Shown piece after piece: positions 42,328 to 53,022 of a DNA stretch of 64,000 nt (positions within the stretch are counted from its first letter, which is position 1; every line of letters starts with the position of its first letter). Both the position numbers and the translations under genes were made by a program. The notes beneath the pieces were generated by a model. That model searched no databases. It saw only the letters and a program-made list of their open reading frames with translations, and had not been told where the DNA came from. The DNA comes from Mycolicibacter minnesotensis (lineage in GTDB: Bacteria > Actinomycetota > Actinomycetes > Mycobacteriales > Mycobacteriaceae): positions 2,480,001 through 2,544,000 of the forward strand of contig NZ_AP022589.1 in assembly GCF_010731755.1 (NCBI RefSeq), in the 5' to 3' direction.

Positions 42328-42957
42328 ATGCCAGCTCGGCCAGACCCGCCCGCAGCGGGTGGCCGCCCGCGCGCCAACGGTAGGGCGGGAGCGCGTCCGG
42401 TGAAGCTGAGCCGGGAAGGCATCGTCAATGCGGCGCTGAACTTCTTGGACCGTGAGGGCTGGGACGCTCTGACCATCAACGCGCTGGCCACCCAGCTGGG
42501 TACCAAGGGCCCGTCGCTGTACAACCATGTGCACAGCCTGGGTGACCTGCGTCGCGCTATGCGCATGCGGGTGATCGAGGACATCCTGGAGATGCTGACC
42601 CAGGTCGGTCAGGGCCGCGAACGCGATGACGCCGTGCTGGTGATGGCCGGGGCCTATCGCAGCTACGCCCACCATCACCCGGGCCGGTACTCGGCTTTCA
42701 CCCGGATGCCGCTGGGCGGTGACGACCCGGAGTACACCGCCGCGGCAACCCGGACCGCCGCCCCGGTCATCGAGGTGCTGATGTCCTACGGGCTCGAGGG
42801 TGAGCGGGCATTTCACGCGGCCTTGGAGTTCTGGGCCGCCATGCATGGTTTCGTTCTGCTGGAGATGACCGGCGTCATGGATGACGTGGACACCGATGCC
42901 GTCTTCGCCGATATGGTGCGCAGGCTGGCCTCCGCGATGGACAGCCGTACTGCTTAG
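42328..42957 (+). CDS. TetR-family transcriptional regulator
   Basis: 209 aa. The HTH lies at about residues 30-80 ('LSREGIVNAALNFLDREGWDALTINALATQLGTKGPSLYNHVHSLGDLRRAM') with a helical C-terminal ligand domain. It is transcribed divergently from the two DUF3060-like genes and may regulate them. I use the ATG at 42328; the frame is open upstream from 42283. Corresponds to Rv0681. Confidence 0.88.
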   Translation: MPARPDPPAAGGRPRANGRAGARPVKLSREGIVNAALNFLDREGWDALTINALATQLGTKGPSLYNHVHSLGDLRRAMRMRVIEDILEMLTQVGQGRERDDAVLVMAGAYRSYAHHHPGRYSAFTRMPLGGDDPEYTAAATRTAAPVIEVLMSYGLEGERAFHAALEFWAAMHGFVLLEMTGVMDDVDTDAVFADMVRRLASAMDSRTA

Positions 42958-42983
42958 CAGTGGGGTGCCTCGTTTGACGCGCT

Positions 42984-43013
42984 TTGACCTGCCGGAGTGC
43001 TGCCGGGTATTGT
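42984..43013 (+). promoter_or_regulatory. promoter of the str operon (rpsL-rpsG-fusA-tuf)
   Basis: TTGACC (42984-42989) and TATTGT (43008-43013) with 18 bases between. About 190 bases of leader precede rpsL. Confidence 0.55.
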
Positions 43014-43199
43014 GGTAGCTCGTGCCTGGCCACCGAGGCGCGTTGGTGACATAACGCGCGCGCCTGGCCCAATTCGCATGTCCATTATGCAGCGGAGTAA
43101 TCCGCAGCGGCCCATGCGACACGCCCGACCGCGGGGTAGCGGTGGGGCAGCGACTGCAGGATTTACAGAGTTTTGAACAGCGATACAGGAAGCCGGTAG

Positions 43200-43574
43200 A
43201 TGCCAACCATTCAGCAGCTGGTCCGCAAGGGCCGCCGCGACAAGGTCGCCAAGGTCAAGACCGCGGCCCTCAAGGGCAGCCCGCAGCGTCGAGGTGTGTG
43301 CACCCGCGTGTACACCACGACCCCGAAGAAGCCGAACTCGGCGCTTCGGAAGGTGGCGCGTGTGAAGCTGACCAGCCAGGTGGAGGTGACGGCCTACATC
43401 CCGGGTGAGGGTCACAACCTGCAGGAGCACTCGATGGTGCTGGTGCGTGGTGGTCGTGTGAAGGACTTGCCGGGTGTTCGCTACAAGATCATCCGCGGCT
43501 CGCTGGACACCCAGGGAGTCAAGAACCGCAAGCAGGCCCGCAGCCGCTACGGCGCCAAGAAGGAGAAGAGCTGA
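43200..43574 (+). CDS. rpsL: 30S ribosomal protein S12
   Basis: 124 aa, full length. Lys 43 in '[11 protein letters not shown]' and Lys 88 in 'RVKDLPG', the sites of streptomycin-resistance changes, are wild type. S12 controls decoding accuracy at the A site. The stop overlaps the start of rpsG (TGATG). Confidence 0.97.
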
Positions 43575-44044
43575 TGCCGCGCAAGGGCCCCGCACCCAAG
43601 CGTCCGCTGGTCAACGACCCCGTCTACGGGTCCCAGCTGGTCACGCAGTTGGTCAACAAGATCCTGCTGGACGGCAAGAAGTCGCTGGCTGAGCGCATCG
43701 TCTACGGCGCGCTCGAGCAGGCTCGGGACAAGACCGGTACCGACCCGGTTGTCACGCTCAAGCGTGCGCTGGACAACGTCAAGCCGGCCCTTGAGGTCCG
43801 CAGCCGCCGCGTCGGTGGCGCCACCTACCAGGTGCCGGTCGAGGTGCGGGCCGAGCGCTCCACCACGCTGGCGCTGCGCTGGCTGGTGAGCTTCTCTCGG
43901 GCACGCCGGGAGAAGACCATGGTCGAGCGCTTGGCCAACGAGATCCTCGACGCCAGCAATGGCCTCGGTGCAGCCGTGAAGCGGCGCGAAGACACCCACA
44001 AGATGGCCGAGGCCAACCGGGCCTTCGCGCACTACCGCTGGTGA
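43574..44044 (+). CDS. rpsG: 30S ribosomal protein S7
   Basis: 156 aa, full length, with the conserved '[35 protein letters not shown]' start and the 16S rRNA-binding region. S7 nucleates the 30S head and lies near the E site. It overlaps rpsL by one base and precedes fusA by 74 bases. Confidence 0.97.
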   Translation: MPRKGPAPKRPLVNDPVYGSQLVTQLVNKILLDGKKSLAERIVYGALEQARDKTGTDPVVTLKRALDNVKPALEVRSRRVGGATYQVPVEVRAERSTTLALRWLVSFSRARREKTMVERLANEILDASNGLGAAVKRREDTHKMAEANRAFAHYRW

Positions 44045-44118
44045 TCCTGCCGGCGTAATCCGCCGGGCACTCGCGACAACAAGCAATGTGACGTAACCGA
44101 AAGAGTGGGAAGACTGCT

Positions 44119-46221
44119 GTGGCACAGGACGTGCTGACTGACCTGAACAAGGTCCGCAACATCGGCATCATGGCGCACATCGATGCCGGTAAGACCACGA
44201 CGACCGAGCGGATCCTGTACTACACCGGCGTCAACTACAAGATCGGTGAGACGCACGACGGTGCCTCCACGACCGACTGGATGGAGCAGGAGCAGGAGCG
44301 CGGCATCACCATCACCTCCGCCGCGGTGACCTGCTTCTGGAACAAGAACCAGATCAACATCATCGACACCCCGGGCCACGTCGACTTCACCGTCGAGGTG
44401 GAGCGCTCCCTGCGTGTTCTTGATGGCGCCGTTGCCGTGTTCGACGGCAAGGAGGGCGTGGAGCCGCAGTCCGAGCAGGTGTGGCGGCAGGCCGACAAGT
44501 ACGACGTGCCCCGGATCTGCTTCGTCAACAAGATGGACAAGCTGGGCGCCGACTTCTACTTCACGGTGCGCACCATCGAAGAGCGCCTCGGTGCTCGTCC
44601 CCTGGTGATCCAGCTGCCGATCGGTGCGGAGAATGACTTCGAGGGCATCGTCGACCTGGTCGAGATGAACGCCAAGGTGTGGCGTGGCGAGACCAAGCTC
44701 GGTGAGACCTACGAGACCGTCGAGATCCCCGCCGACCTGGCCGACAAGGCAGCCGAGTATCGGACCGCCCTGCTCGAAGCCGTCGCCGAGAGTGACGAGG
44801 CTCTGCTGGAGAAGTACTTCGGCGGCGAGGAGCTCTCGATCGAGGAGATCAAGAGCGGTATCCGCAAGCTGACGGTCTCTTCTGAGCTCTACCCGGTGCT
44901 GTGCGGCAGCGCGTTCAAGAACAAGGGTGTCCAGCCGATGCTGGACGCGGTGATCGACTACCTGCCGTCGCCGCTGGACGTCGAGTCGGTGCAGGGCCAC
45001 GTGCCCGGCAAGGAAGACGAGATCGTCAGCCGCAAGCCCAGCATCGACGAGCCGTTCTCGGCGCTGGCGTTCAAGATCGCGGTGCACCCCTTCTTCGGCA
45101 AGCTCACCTACGTTCGGGTGTACTCCGGCAAGGTGGAGTCCGGCGCCCAGGTGATCAACTCGACCAAGGGCAAGAAGGAACGGCTGGGCAAGCTGTTCCA
45201 GATGCACTCCAACAAGGAGAACCCGGTCGAGTCGGCGTCCGCGGGCCACATCTACGCGATGATCGGCCTCAAGGACACCACCACCGGCGACACCCTGTGC
45301 GACCCGGCCAACCAGATCGTGCTGGAGTCCATGACGTTCCCGGCTCCGGTCATCGAGGTGGCCATCGAGCCCAAGACCAAGAGCGACCAGGAGAAGCTGA
45401 GCCTGGCGATCCAGAAGCTGGCCGAAGAGGACCCGACCTTCAAGGTCCACCTCGACCAGGAGACCGGCCAGACCGTGATCGGCGGCATGGGCGAGCTGCA
45501 CCTGGACATCCTGGTGGACCGGATGCGCCGCGAATTCAAGGTCGAGGCCAACGTCGGCAAGCCGCAGGTGGCCTACAAGGAGACCATCAAGCGCAAGGTC
45601 GACAAGGTCGAATACACCCACAAGAAGCAGACGGGTGGCTCCGGCCAGTTCGCCAAGGTCCTCATCTCCCTGGAGCCGTTCACCGGCGAAGACGGTGCGA
45701 CCTACGAGTTCGAGAACAAGGTCACCGGTGGCCGCGTGCCCCGCGAGTACATCCCCGCGGTGGACGCAGGAGCGCAGGACGCCATGCAGTACGGCGTGCT
45801 GGCCGGCTACCCGCTGGTCAACCTGAAGGTCTGCCTCCTCGACGGTCAGTACCATGACGTCGACTCCTCCGAAATGGCATTCAAGGTTGCCGGCTCGCAG
45901 GCGCTGAAGAAGGCTGCCGCTGCCGCGCAGCCGGTGATCCTGGAACCGATCATGGCCGTTGAGGTCACCACGCCCGAGGACTACATGGGTGATGTGATCG
46001 GCGACCTGAACTCCCGCCGTGGTCAGATCCAGGCCATGGAGGAGCGCAGCGGTGCGCGCGTCGTCAAGGCGCAGGTGCCGCTGTCCGAGATGTTCGGCTA
46101 TGTCGGCGACCTGCGGTCGAAGACCCAGGGCCGGGCGAACTACTCCATGGTTTTCGACTCCTACGCAGAAGTGCCGGCGCAGGTGGCGAAGGAGATCATC
46201 GCGAAGGCAACGGGCGAGTAA
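44119..46221 (+). CDS. fusA: elongation factor G
   Basis: 700 aa, full length. P-loop 'AHIDAGKTT' (about 19-27) and the switch II region 'DTPGHVDF' are intact, followed by EF-G domains II to V. It drives translocation and, with RRF, ribosome recycling. It has a GTG start after GGGAAGAC, and lies between rpsG and tuf. Confidence 0.97.
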   Translation: MAQDVLTDLNKVRNIGIMAHIDAGKTTTTERILYYTGVNYKIGETHDGASTTDWMEQEQERGITITSAAVTCFWNKNQINIIDTPGHVDFTVEVERSLRVLDGAVAVFDGKEGVEPQSEQVWRQADKYDVPRICFVNKMDKLGADFYFTVRTIEERLGARPLVIQLPIGAENDFEGIVDLVEMNAKVWRGETKLGETYETVEIPADLADKAAEYRTALLEAVAESDEALLEKYFGGEELSIEEIKSGIRKLTVSSELYPVLCGSAFKNKGVQPMLDAVIDYLPSPLDVESVQGHVPGKEDEIVSRKPSIDEPFSALAFKIAVHPFFGKLTYVRVYSGKVESGAQVINSTKGKKERLGKLFQMHSNKENPVESASAGHIYAMIGLKDTTTGDTLCDPANQIVLESMTFPAPVIEVAIEPKTKSDQEKLSLAIQKLAEEDPTFKVHLDQETGQTVIGGMGELHLDILVDRMRREFKVEANVGKPQVAYKETIKRKVDKVEYTHKKQTGGSGQFAKVLISLEPFTGEDGATYEFENKVTGGRVPREYIPAVDAGAQDAMQYGVLAGYPLVNLKVCLLDGQYHDVDSSEMAFKVAGSQALKKAAAAAQPVILEPIMAVEVTTPEDYMGDVIGDLNSRRGQIQAMEERSGARVVKAQVPLSEMFGYVGDLRSKTQGRANYSMVFDSYAEVPAQVAKEIIAKATGE

Positions 46222-46313
46222 GTAGCTTCGCGCCCGTGCCGCTACGGTGGCACAAACCCAAATAGATCAATCCTGCTGGTAACCCAGCACCAACAAGTCC
46301 AGGAGGACAAGAA

Positions 46314-47504
46314 GTGGCGAAGGCGAAGTTCGAGCGGACGAAGCCGCACGTCAACATCGGGACCATCGGTCACGTTGACCACGGCAAGACCACGCTGACC
46401 GCGGCTATCACCAAGGTTCTGCACGACAAGTACCCGAACCTGAACGAGTCGCGTGCGTTTGACCAGATCGACAACGCTCCCGAAGAGCGTCAGCGCGGTA
46501 TCACCATCAACATCTCCCACGTGGAGTACCAGACCGAGAAGCGGCACTACGCCCACGTCGACGCGCCTGGCCACGCCGACTACATCAAGAACATGATCAC
46601 CGGTGCCGCCCAGATGGACGGCGCGATCCTGGTGGTGGCGGCCACTGACGGCCCGATGCCGCAGACGCGTGAGCACGTGCTGCTGGCCCGTCAGGTCGGT
46701 GTGCCCTACATCCTGGTGGCGCTGAACAAGTCGGACATGGTCGACGACGAGGAACTCCTCGAGCTCGTCGAGCTGGAGGTCCGTGAGCTGCTGGGTGCCC
46801 AGGAGTTCGACGAGGAGGCCCCCGTGGTTCGGGTGTCGGCCCTCAAGGCGCTCGAGGGTGACGAGAAGTGGGTCAAGTCCGTCGAGGACCTGATGGACGC
46901 CGTCGACGAGTCCATCCCGGACCCGGTCCGCGAGACCGACAAGCCGTTCCTGATGCCGGTTGAGGACGTGTTCACGATCACCGGTCGTGGCACCGTGGTC
47001 ACCGGTCGTGTCGAGCGTGGCGTGATCAACGTCAACGAGGAGGTCGAGATCGTCGGCATCCGCACCGACGTCACCAAGACCACCGTCACCGGTGTTGAGA
47101 TGTTCCGCAAGCTGCTGGACCAGGGTCAGGCCGGCGACAACGTCGGTCTGCTGATCCGCGGTATCAAGCGTGAGGACGTCGAGCGTGGCCAGGTTGTGGT
47201 CAAGCCCGGCACCACCACCCCGCACACCGAGTTCGAGGGCCAGGCCTACATCCTGTCCAAGGACGAGGGTGGTCGCCACACGCCGTTCTTCAACAACTAC
47301 CGGCCGCAGTTCTACTTCCGCACCACCGACGTGACCGGTGTGGTGACGCTGCCGGAGGGCACCGAGATGGTGATGCCCGGTGACAACACCGAGATGCTGG
47401 TCAAGCTGATCCAGCCGGTCGCCATGGACGAGGGTCTGCGGTTCGCCATCCGTGAGGGTGGTCGTACCGTCGGCGCCGGCCGGGTCGTCAAGATCATCAA
47501 GTAG
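46314..47504 (+). CDS. tuf: elongation factor Tu
   Basis: 396 aa with a GTG start preceded by CAGGAGGAC. 'GHVDHGKTT' (about 19-27), 'DAPGHADY' and 'NKSDMVDD' are the G-domain motifs; domains II and III follow. It delivers aminoacyl-tRNA to the ribosome. It ends the str operon; a terminator lies 50 bases downstream. Confidence 0.98.
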   Translation: MAKAKFERTKPHVNIGTIGHVDHGKTTLTAAITKVLHDKYPNLNESRAFDQIDNAPEERQRGITINISHVEYQTEKRHYAHVDAPGHADYIKNMITGAAQMDGAILVVAATDGPMPQTREHVLLARQVGVPYILVALNKSDMVDDEELLELVELEVRELLGAQEFDEEAPVVRVSALKALEGDEKWVKSVEDLMDAVDESIPDPVRETDKPFLMPVEDVFTITGRGTVVTGRVERGVINVNEEVEIVGIRTDVTKTTVTGVEMFRKLLDQGQAGDNVGLLIRGIKREDVERGQVVVKPGTTTPHTEFEGQAYILSKDEGGRHTPFFNNYRPQFYFRTTDVTGVVTLPEGTEMVMPGDNTEMLVKLIQPVAMDEGLRFAIREGGRTVGAGRVVKIIK

Positions 47505-47551
47505 TTTCCTCAATCGGTGTCGCCGGGTTCGCCCGGCCCACCGGAGGCGAG

Positions 47552-47585
47552 AGCCCCCTTCCCCGCGCGGGAAGGGGGCTTTCGT
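47552..47585 (+). terminator. intrinsic terminator after tuf
   Basis: Arms AGCCCCCTTCC (47552-47562) and GGAAGGGGGCT (47570-47580) pair perfectly over 11 bases, closed by CCGCGCG, followed by TTCGT. Confidence 0.88.
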
Positions 47586-47626
47586 ATTTGCCGGCCAGAC
47601 TCCGCGGCGGCGATATTCTGTCGCAC

Positions 47627-48430
47627 ATGGTGTGGCGCTACCTGAAGGCACAGCTGCTGGTCTTGCTGTTCGGCGGGCTGGTGGGGCCCATCTTCTTGAT
47701 CTGCTACCTGGCCTTCGGCAAGCTGGCAGGACTGGAATGGATGCTCTACTGGGGCATTCTGGTCACCTGTGTGGATGTGGTGGCCGCGTTGCTGTGGGCC
47801 GGCTACGGTGCGAAGGTCGCGGGGCGGCAACAATATCTCGAGCTGCACGGCGTGTTGGCCCTGGCGCAGGTGAGCGCCATTCATGAGACCGGAACCCGGG
47901 TCAACAACCAGCCGCTGGTCAAACTCGACCTGCACATCGAAGGGCCAGGTCTGGCGCCATTCGACGCCCAAGATCGTGTGCTGGCCACCCTGAACCGGCT
48001 GCCGCTGATCTCTGGGCGCAAGCTAGCTGTCCTGGTCGACCCGGCTACCAACGACCACCACATCGACTGGCAGCGCAGCGCCCTGCTGAGCGGCGCGGTG
48101 CCCGCGCGGTTCACCCTCGCCGAGGACAACCGGACCTACGATCTGGCCGGCCAGGTCGAACCCCTCCTGGAAATTCTGCAGATTCTGCGATCGCACGGCA
48201 TTGCGGTGCAGGGTGACCTCGACATTCGCTCGGATCCGGCGGTGCGCCAACAGGTCGCCGCGGTGGTCCGCCGGGCCGCCGAACAGAGTGCCGGCGCCGC
48301 GGGGGGAGGCGTCGTAGCGCCGCGATCGGCGGGCGAGCGCCTGCAGGAATTGGAGGCCCTACGCACGCAGGGAGCCGTCACCGATGAGGAATACCGGCAG
48401 AAAAGCCAACAGATCATCGCCGATCTGTGA
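47627..48430 (+). CDS. SHOCT-domain membrane protein
   Basis: 267 aa. Two N-terminal membrane segments (about residues 8-30 and 40-60) precede a long soluble domain, and the final 30 residues form a SHOCT-like helical motif ('SAGERLQELEALRTQGAVTDEEYRQKSQQIIADL'). Such tails often mediate oligomerisation. Function unknown. It is the probable counterpart of Rv0686 by position after tuf. Confidence 0.75.
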   Translation: MVWRYLKAQLLVLLFGGLVGPIFLICYLAFGKLAGLEWMLYWGILVTCVDVVAALLWAGYGAKVAGRQQYLELHGVLALAQVSAIHETGTRVNNQPLVKLDLHIEGPGLAPFDAQDRVLATLNRLPLISGRKLAVLVDPATNDHHIDWQRSALLSGAVPARFTLAEDNRTYDLAGQVEPLLEILQILRSHGIAVQGDLDIRSDPAVRQQVAAVVRRAAEQSAGAAGGGVVAPRSAGERLQELEALRTQGAVTDEEYRQKSQQIIADL

Positions 48431-48444
48431 CGGTTTGCGATCAG

Positions 48445-48458
48445 TAGAACACGTTCTA
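48445..48458 (+). promoter_or_regulatory. KstR-type operator upstream of the mycofactocin SDR
   Basis: TAGAACACGTTCTA is a perfect palindrome (arms TAGAAC/GTTCTA) and fits the KstR consensus TNNAACNNGTTNNA. KstR represses cholesterol-degradation genes in mycobacteria and is released by a cholesterol-derived CoA thioester. A -10-like TAGCCT (48471-48476) lies just before the GTG start, so the site overlaps the likely -35 region and the mRNA may be leaderless. Confidence 0.75.
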
Positions 48459-48472
48459 GATCGAGCTGTTAG

Positions 48473-49312
<840 letters not shown>

Positions 49313-49340
49313 TCGCCCTGGCCGGAAGAACAGGGGGATT

Positions 49341-50531
49341 GTGGTGTCCGACAACGGGATCGTCATCGTCGGTGGAGGCCTCGCGGCTGTCCGCACGGCG
49401 GAGGAATTGCGGCGTGAGGAATACGCGGGACCGGTGACCATCGTCTCCGACGAGACCCGCCTGCCGTATGACCGGCCACCGCTGACCAAAGAAGTGCTGC
49501 GCGGTGACCGTGATGACACCACCTTGGAGCCCCCGGAGTTCTACGCCACCCACGACATCAGCCTGCGGCTGGGTTGCGGGGCGCGCAGCGTCGACACCAC
49601 GGCCCAGACGGTCACCCTGGCCGACGGCAGCGTGCTCGGCTATGCGCAGCTGGTGATTGCCACCGGGCTGGTGCCGCGGCGTATTCCGAGCTTCGGTGAT
49701 CTGGGGGGCGTCCGGGTGGTCCGGTCGTTCGACGACAGCCTGGCGCTGCGGAGCGACGCTGCCGCAGCCTCAAGGGCGGTGGTGGTCGGTGCCGGATTCA
49801 TCGGATGCGAGGCGGCGGCCAGCCTGCGCAAACTCGGCGTGGACGTGGTGCTGGTCGAACCGCAACCCACCCCGTTGGCATCGGTGCTCGGCGAGCAGAT
49901 CGGCGAGCTGGTGACGAGGCTGCATCGGGCCAACGGTGTCGACGTGCGCACCGGCGTCGGAGTGGCCGAGGTCCGCGGTACGGGACGTGTCGAGACCGTC
50001 GTCCTGAGCGACGGCACTGAGCTGGCTGCCGACGTGGTGGTGCTGGGTGTGGGCTCAAGGCCGGCGACCGAGTGGCTGGAAGACACCGGTGTCGAGCTCG
50101 ACGGAGTTGATCGGGGGGTGCTCTGCGATGCCACCGGGCGCACCAGTGCACCGAACGTGTGGGCCGTGGGTGATGTGGCCTTCTGGCGGGGCCGCGACGG
50201 CCATCAGGTACGTGTCGAGCACTGGAGCAATGTGGTCACCCAGGTCCGGGTGATGGTGCCCACCATGCTGGGCAAGGAGTCCCTGCATGATGTGGCGGTG
50301 CCCAGCTACTTCTGGAGCGACCAGTACGACGTGAAGATCCAGTGCCTGGGCGAGCCGGAAGCCACCGACACCGTGCACCTGGTCGAGGACGACGGCCACA
50401 AGTTCCTGGCCTATTACGAGCGCAACGGTGTGCTGGCCGGGGTGGTCGGCGCGGGCCGGCCCGGCAAGGTGATGGGTGTGCGGGCCAAGATCGCAGCAGG
50501 CGCGCCCATTTCCGAGCTGCTCGCTCCTTAG
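49341..50531 (+). CDS. FAD/NAD(P)-binding ferredoxin reductase
   Basis: 396 aa. An N-terminal FAD-binding GxGxxG ('VIVGGGLAAVRTAEELR'), a central NAD(P)-binding GxGxxG ('VVVGAGFIGCEAAASLR', about 145-165) and the 'GDVAFWRG' FAD segment identify a rubredoxin/ferredoxin reductase family flavoprotein. It may supply electrons to the adjacent P450 or dioxygenases. The GTG at 49341 follows AGGGGGAT; GTG 49344 is an equal alternative. It lies 28 bases after the SDR. Confidence 0.88.
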   Translation: MVSDNGIVIVGGGLAAVRTAEELRREEYAGPVTIVSDETRLPYDRPPLTKEVLRGDRDDTTLEPPEFYATHDISLRLGCGARSVDTTAQTVTLADGSVLGYAQLVIATGLVPRRIPSFGDLGGVRVVRSFDDSLALRSDAAAASRAVVVGAGFIGCEAAASLRKLGVDVVLVEPQPTPLASVLGEQIGELVTRLHRANGVDVRTGVGVAEVRGTGRVETVVLSDGTELAADVVVLGVGSRPATEWLEDTGVELDGVDRGVLCDATGRTSAPNVWAVGDVAFWRGRDGHQVRVEHWSNVVTQVRVMVPTMLGKESLHDVAVPSYFWSDQYDVKIQCLGEPEATDTVHLVEDDGHKFLAYYERNGVLAGVVGAGRPGKVMGVRAKIAAGAPISELLAP

Positions 50532-50639
50532 CGCCCCGTCACCGCCCCAAGGTGGTGGTGAAATTGCAGCAAGGGTCGTGGATTTCGGGAATGCACAGCC
50601 CTAGCTGCGATCTCGGGTGAACGCTATTCTCAGGCTGAC

Positions 50640-51401
50640 ATGGGATACGCGGATTCGCTTTTCGACCTGACCGACCGGGTGGTGCTGGTCACCGGCGGCA
50701 GCCGAGGGCTGGGCCGTGAGATGGCGTTGGCAGCCGCCCGATGCGGCGCCGATGTGTTGATCGCCAGCCGCAAGTTCGAGGCCTGCCAGGCCACCGCCGC
50801 AGCGATCGAAGCCGCCACCGGGCGCTGCGCCATGCCCTACGCCGTGCACGTCGGACGCTGGGATCAGCTCGACGGATTGGTCGCGGCGGCCTACGACCGA
50901 TTCGGCCGGGTGGACGTCTTGGTCAACAACGCGGGCATGTCACCGGTCTACGGCAACCAGTCCGAGGTCACCGAGAAGATGTTCGACGCGGTGGTGAACC
51001 TCAACCTCAAGGGACCCTTTCGGCTGTCGGCGTTGATCGGTGAGCGGATGGTGGCCGCGGGCCGGGGGTCGATCATCAATGTCAGCTCGCACGGCTCGCT
51101 GCGCCCGCACCCGTCCTTCATCCCGTACGCCGCGTCCAAGGCCGGCCTCAACGCCATGACCGAGGCGCTGGCCCAGGCCTTCGGGCCGACCGTGCGGGTC
51201 AACACGCTGATGCCCGGCCCGTTCTTGACCGACATCTCCACAGCGTGGGATTTCGCCGAAGACGCCAACCTCTTCGGCGACGCGGCATTGGGCCGGGCCG
51301 GGAATCCGCCGGAGATCGTCGGCGCCGCGCTGTTTCTGATGTCGGACGCCTCCAGCTACACCACCGGCTCGATCGTGCGGGTGGACGGCGGCAGCGTCTG
51401 A
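50640..51401 (+). CDS. short-chain dehydrogenase/reductase
   Basis: 253 aa. 'VTGGSRGLGREMA' (cofactor binding), 'NNAGM', the catalytic Ser in 'NVSSHGS' and Tyr-x3-Lys in 'YAASK' (about 154-158) are intact. A classical SDR without the mycofactocin insertion. It probably oxidises or reduces an alcohol of lipid or steroid origin by context; the substrate is unknown. Confidence 0.87.
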   Translation: MGYADSLFDLTDRVVLVTGGSRGLGREMALAAARCGADVLIASRKFEACQATAAAIEAATGRCAMPYAVHVGRWDQLDGLVAAAYDRFGRVDVLVNNAGMSPVYGNQSEVTEKMFDAVVNLNLKGPFRLSALIGERMVAAGRGSIINVSSHGSLRPHPSFIPYAASKAGLNAMTEALAQAFGPTVRVNTLMPGPFLTDISTAWDFAEDANLFGDAALGRAGNPPEIVGAALFLMSDASSYTTGSIVRVDGGSV

Positions 51402-51491
51402 CCCCTGGCGTGACGCCGATCAGGGCACTGGCGCTAGGTTGTCGACTATGCGTGCTTATCTCAGTACTGGCGTTCGATGGAGCTGCGCCTG

Positions 51492-52460
51492 ATGCGCGCG
51501 ATCGTCTGCGAGCACTACGGCCCACCGGAAGACCTGGTACTCCAAGAGCTTCCGGACCCCACGCCGGGGCCCGGCACCCTCGTGGTTCGGGTGCGCGCCG
51601 CGGCGGTCAATTTCCCCGACGTGCTACTGATCGATGGCAAATATCAGCTGAAGATCCCGGCGCCGTTCACGCCCGGCAGTGAACTGGCCGGTGACGTGAT
51701 CGCCGTGGGCGACGGGGTGCCCTTCGCCCCTGGAGACCGGGTGGTCGGTACGTCCTTCGTGGGCGGCTTCGCCGAGCAGGCACTGGTGCCGGCCGCGGCA
51801 GTGACACGAATTCCGGAGGGCGTCGACTACGCGGCTGCGGCCGGATTCGGCATCACCTACCGAACCGCTTACCACGCACTGCGTTCCGTCGCCCGCATCA
51901 CCGAAGGGGATTGGGTGGTGGTGCTGGGCGCCGCAGGTGGTGTGGGCCTGGCCGCCGTGGACCTGGGTGTGGCGATGGGCGCCAAAGTGCTTGCCGCGGC
52001 GTCGAGTCCGGAGAAGCTCGACGTGTGTCGCGAGCGCGGCGCAGCGGCGACGGTGGACTACGACCGGGAAGATCTCAAAACGCGGATCCGCGAAATCACC
52101 GGCGACGGGGCGCAGGCGGTACTGGACCCCGTCGGCGGTTCCTACGCGGAACCGGCGCTACGCAGTCTGGCCCGCGGGGGGCGCTTCGTCACCCTCGGTT
52201 ACGCCGCCGGGGCGATCCCGGCGATTCCGCTGAACCTGGTGATGCTCAAGGGAATCACGGTGCAGGGCATGGAGATCCGGACCTTTGCGACCGACTACCC
52301 CGCCGAGAACGAGCGTGACCTGGCCGAACTGCAGCGAATGTTCGCCGACGGCGAGGTCAGCCCCTACATCGGTGCCCGGTTCCCGCTCGCCGAGGCTGCG
52401 GCCGCAGTGCGCTACGTCGCCGACCGCAAGGCGGTCGGCAAGGTGATCATCGACGTCTGA
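51492..52460 (+). CDS. NADPH:quinone oxidoreductase family protein
   Basis: 322 aa. Medium-chain dehydrogenase fold: N-terminal GroES-like part ('VVRVRAAAVNFPDVLLIDGKYQLKIPAPFTPGSELAGDV') and NADPH-binding 'VVVLGAAGGVGLAAVDLG' (about 142-159). The zinc ligands of alcohol dehydrogenases are absent, as expected for the zeta-crystallin quinone reductase branch. I favour the ATG at 51492 ('MRAIVCEHYG'); an in-frame ATG at 51477 would add five residues. Its last 14 bases overlap the convergent lipocalin-like gene. Confidence 0.87.
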   Translation: MRAIVCEHYGPPEDLVLQELPDPTPGPGTLVVRVRAAAVNFPDVLLIDGKYQLKIPAPFTPGSELAGDVIAVGDGVPFAPGDRVVGTSFVGGFAEQALVPAAAVTRIPEGVDYAAAAGFGITYRTAYHALRSVARITEGDWVVVLGAAGGVGLAAVDLGVAMGAKVLAAASSPEKLDVCRERGAAATVDYDREDLKTRIREITGDGAQAVLDPVGGSYAEPALRSLARGGRFVTLGYAAGAIPAIPLNLVMLKGITVQGMEIRTFATDYPAENERDLAELQRMFADGEVSPYIGARFPLAEAAAAVRYVADRKAVGKVIIDV

Positions 52461-52857
52461 CCCAGACCAAGGTGTTGTGCGTCGTCACGCCGTCATTGGT
52501 GGCCGACGCCGAGAGGGTCAGCCGGTCACCGTCGACCCGGGCGTGGCGCAACTGCGGTCGGGCCAGCAGCTCGGGCAACATCGAGACGCTCACCTCGTGG
52601 TGCACGGTGGCGGTTTCCTCCTCGACACGAAAGCGGCCGCCGTAGGCGATGTAGGTGGGTAGGGCCGCATCGGAGCTGCCGGCCAGTTGCGCCGACATGT
52701 AGCCGTCGGCGGTGTAGAGGATCAGGCCGCGTGGCGCCGTGCCGAAGGGGTGTGACACCGCGCCGGAGTCGATGTCGACCGAGTCGCACGACGATAGTTC
52801 CCAGCCGCCCAGGAGCGCTTCGCGTAATCCCGCGGGCTCATCTGACGTGTTCGGCAT
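52447..52857 (-). CDS. lipocalin-like domain protein
   Basis: About 136 aa. A beta-rich protein with the 'GLREALLGGWELSSCDSVDIDSG' start and 'RGLILYTADGYMSAQLA' typical of lipocalin-like (lipocalin_5) domains in actinobacteria. It may bind a small hydrophobic ligand; no enzyme motif is visible. Start at 52857 or the in-frame ATG at 52872. It is convergent with the quinone reductase gene by 14 bases. Confidence 0.7.
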   Translation of the reverse strand: MPNTSDEPAGLREALLGGWELSSCDSVDIDSGAVSHPFGTAPRGLILYTADGYMSAQLAGSSDAALPTYIAYGGRFRVEEETATVHHEVSVSMLPELLARPQLRHARVDGDRLTLSASATNDGVTTHNTLVWVRRR

Positions 52858-53022
52858 CGACGGCGTCCCCATTCCCTGGTCCGGCGGAAATCCTCACTCT
52901 AGGCGTTCTGTTCAGCAGGGCAGGACGGCGCTTGGCGGCGACGGCAATGGGTTGTGCGATCTGGTACGCCACGTTACCGTGGGCGGTACTCCTGTGTACC
53001 ACTGCGACGAGAAGGTGTGGAC

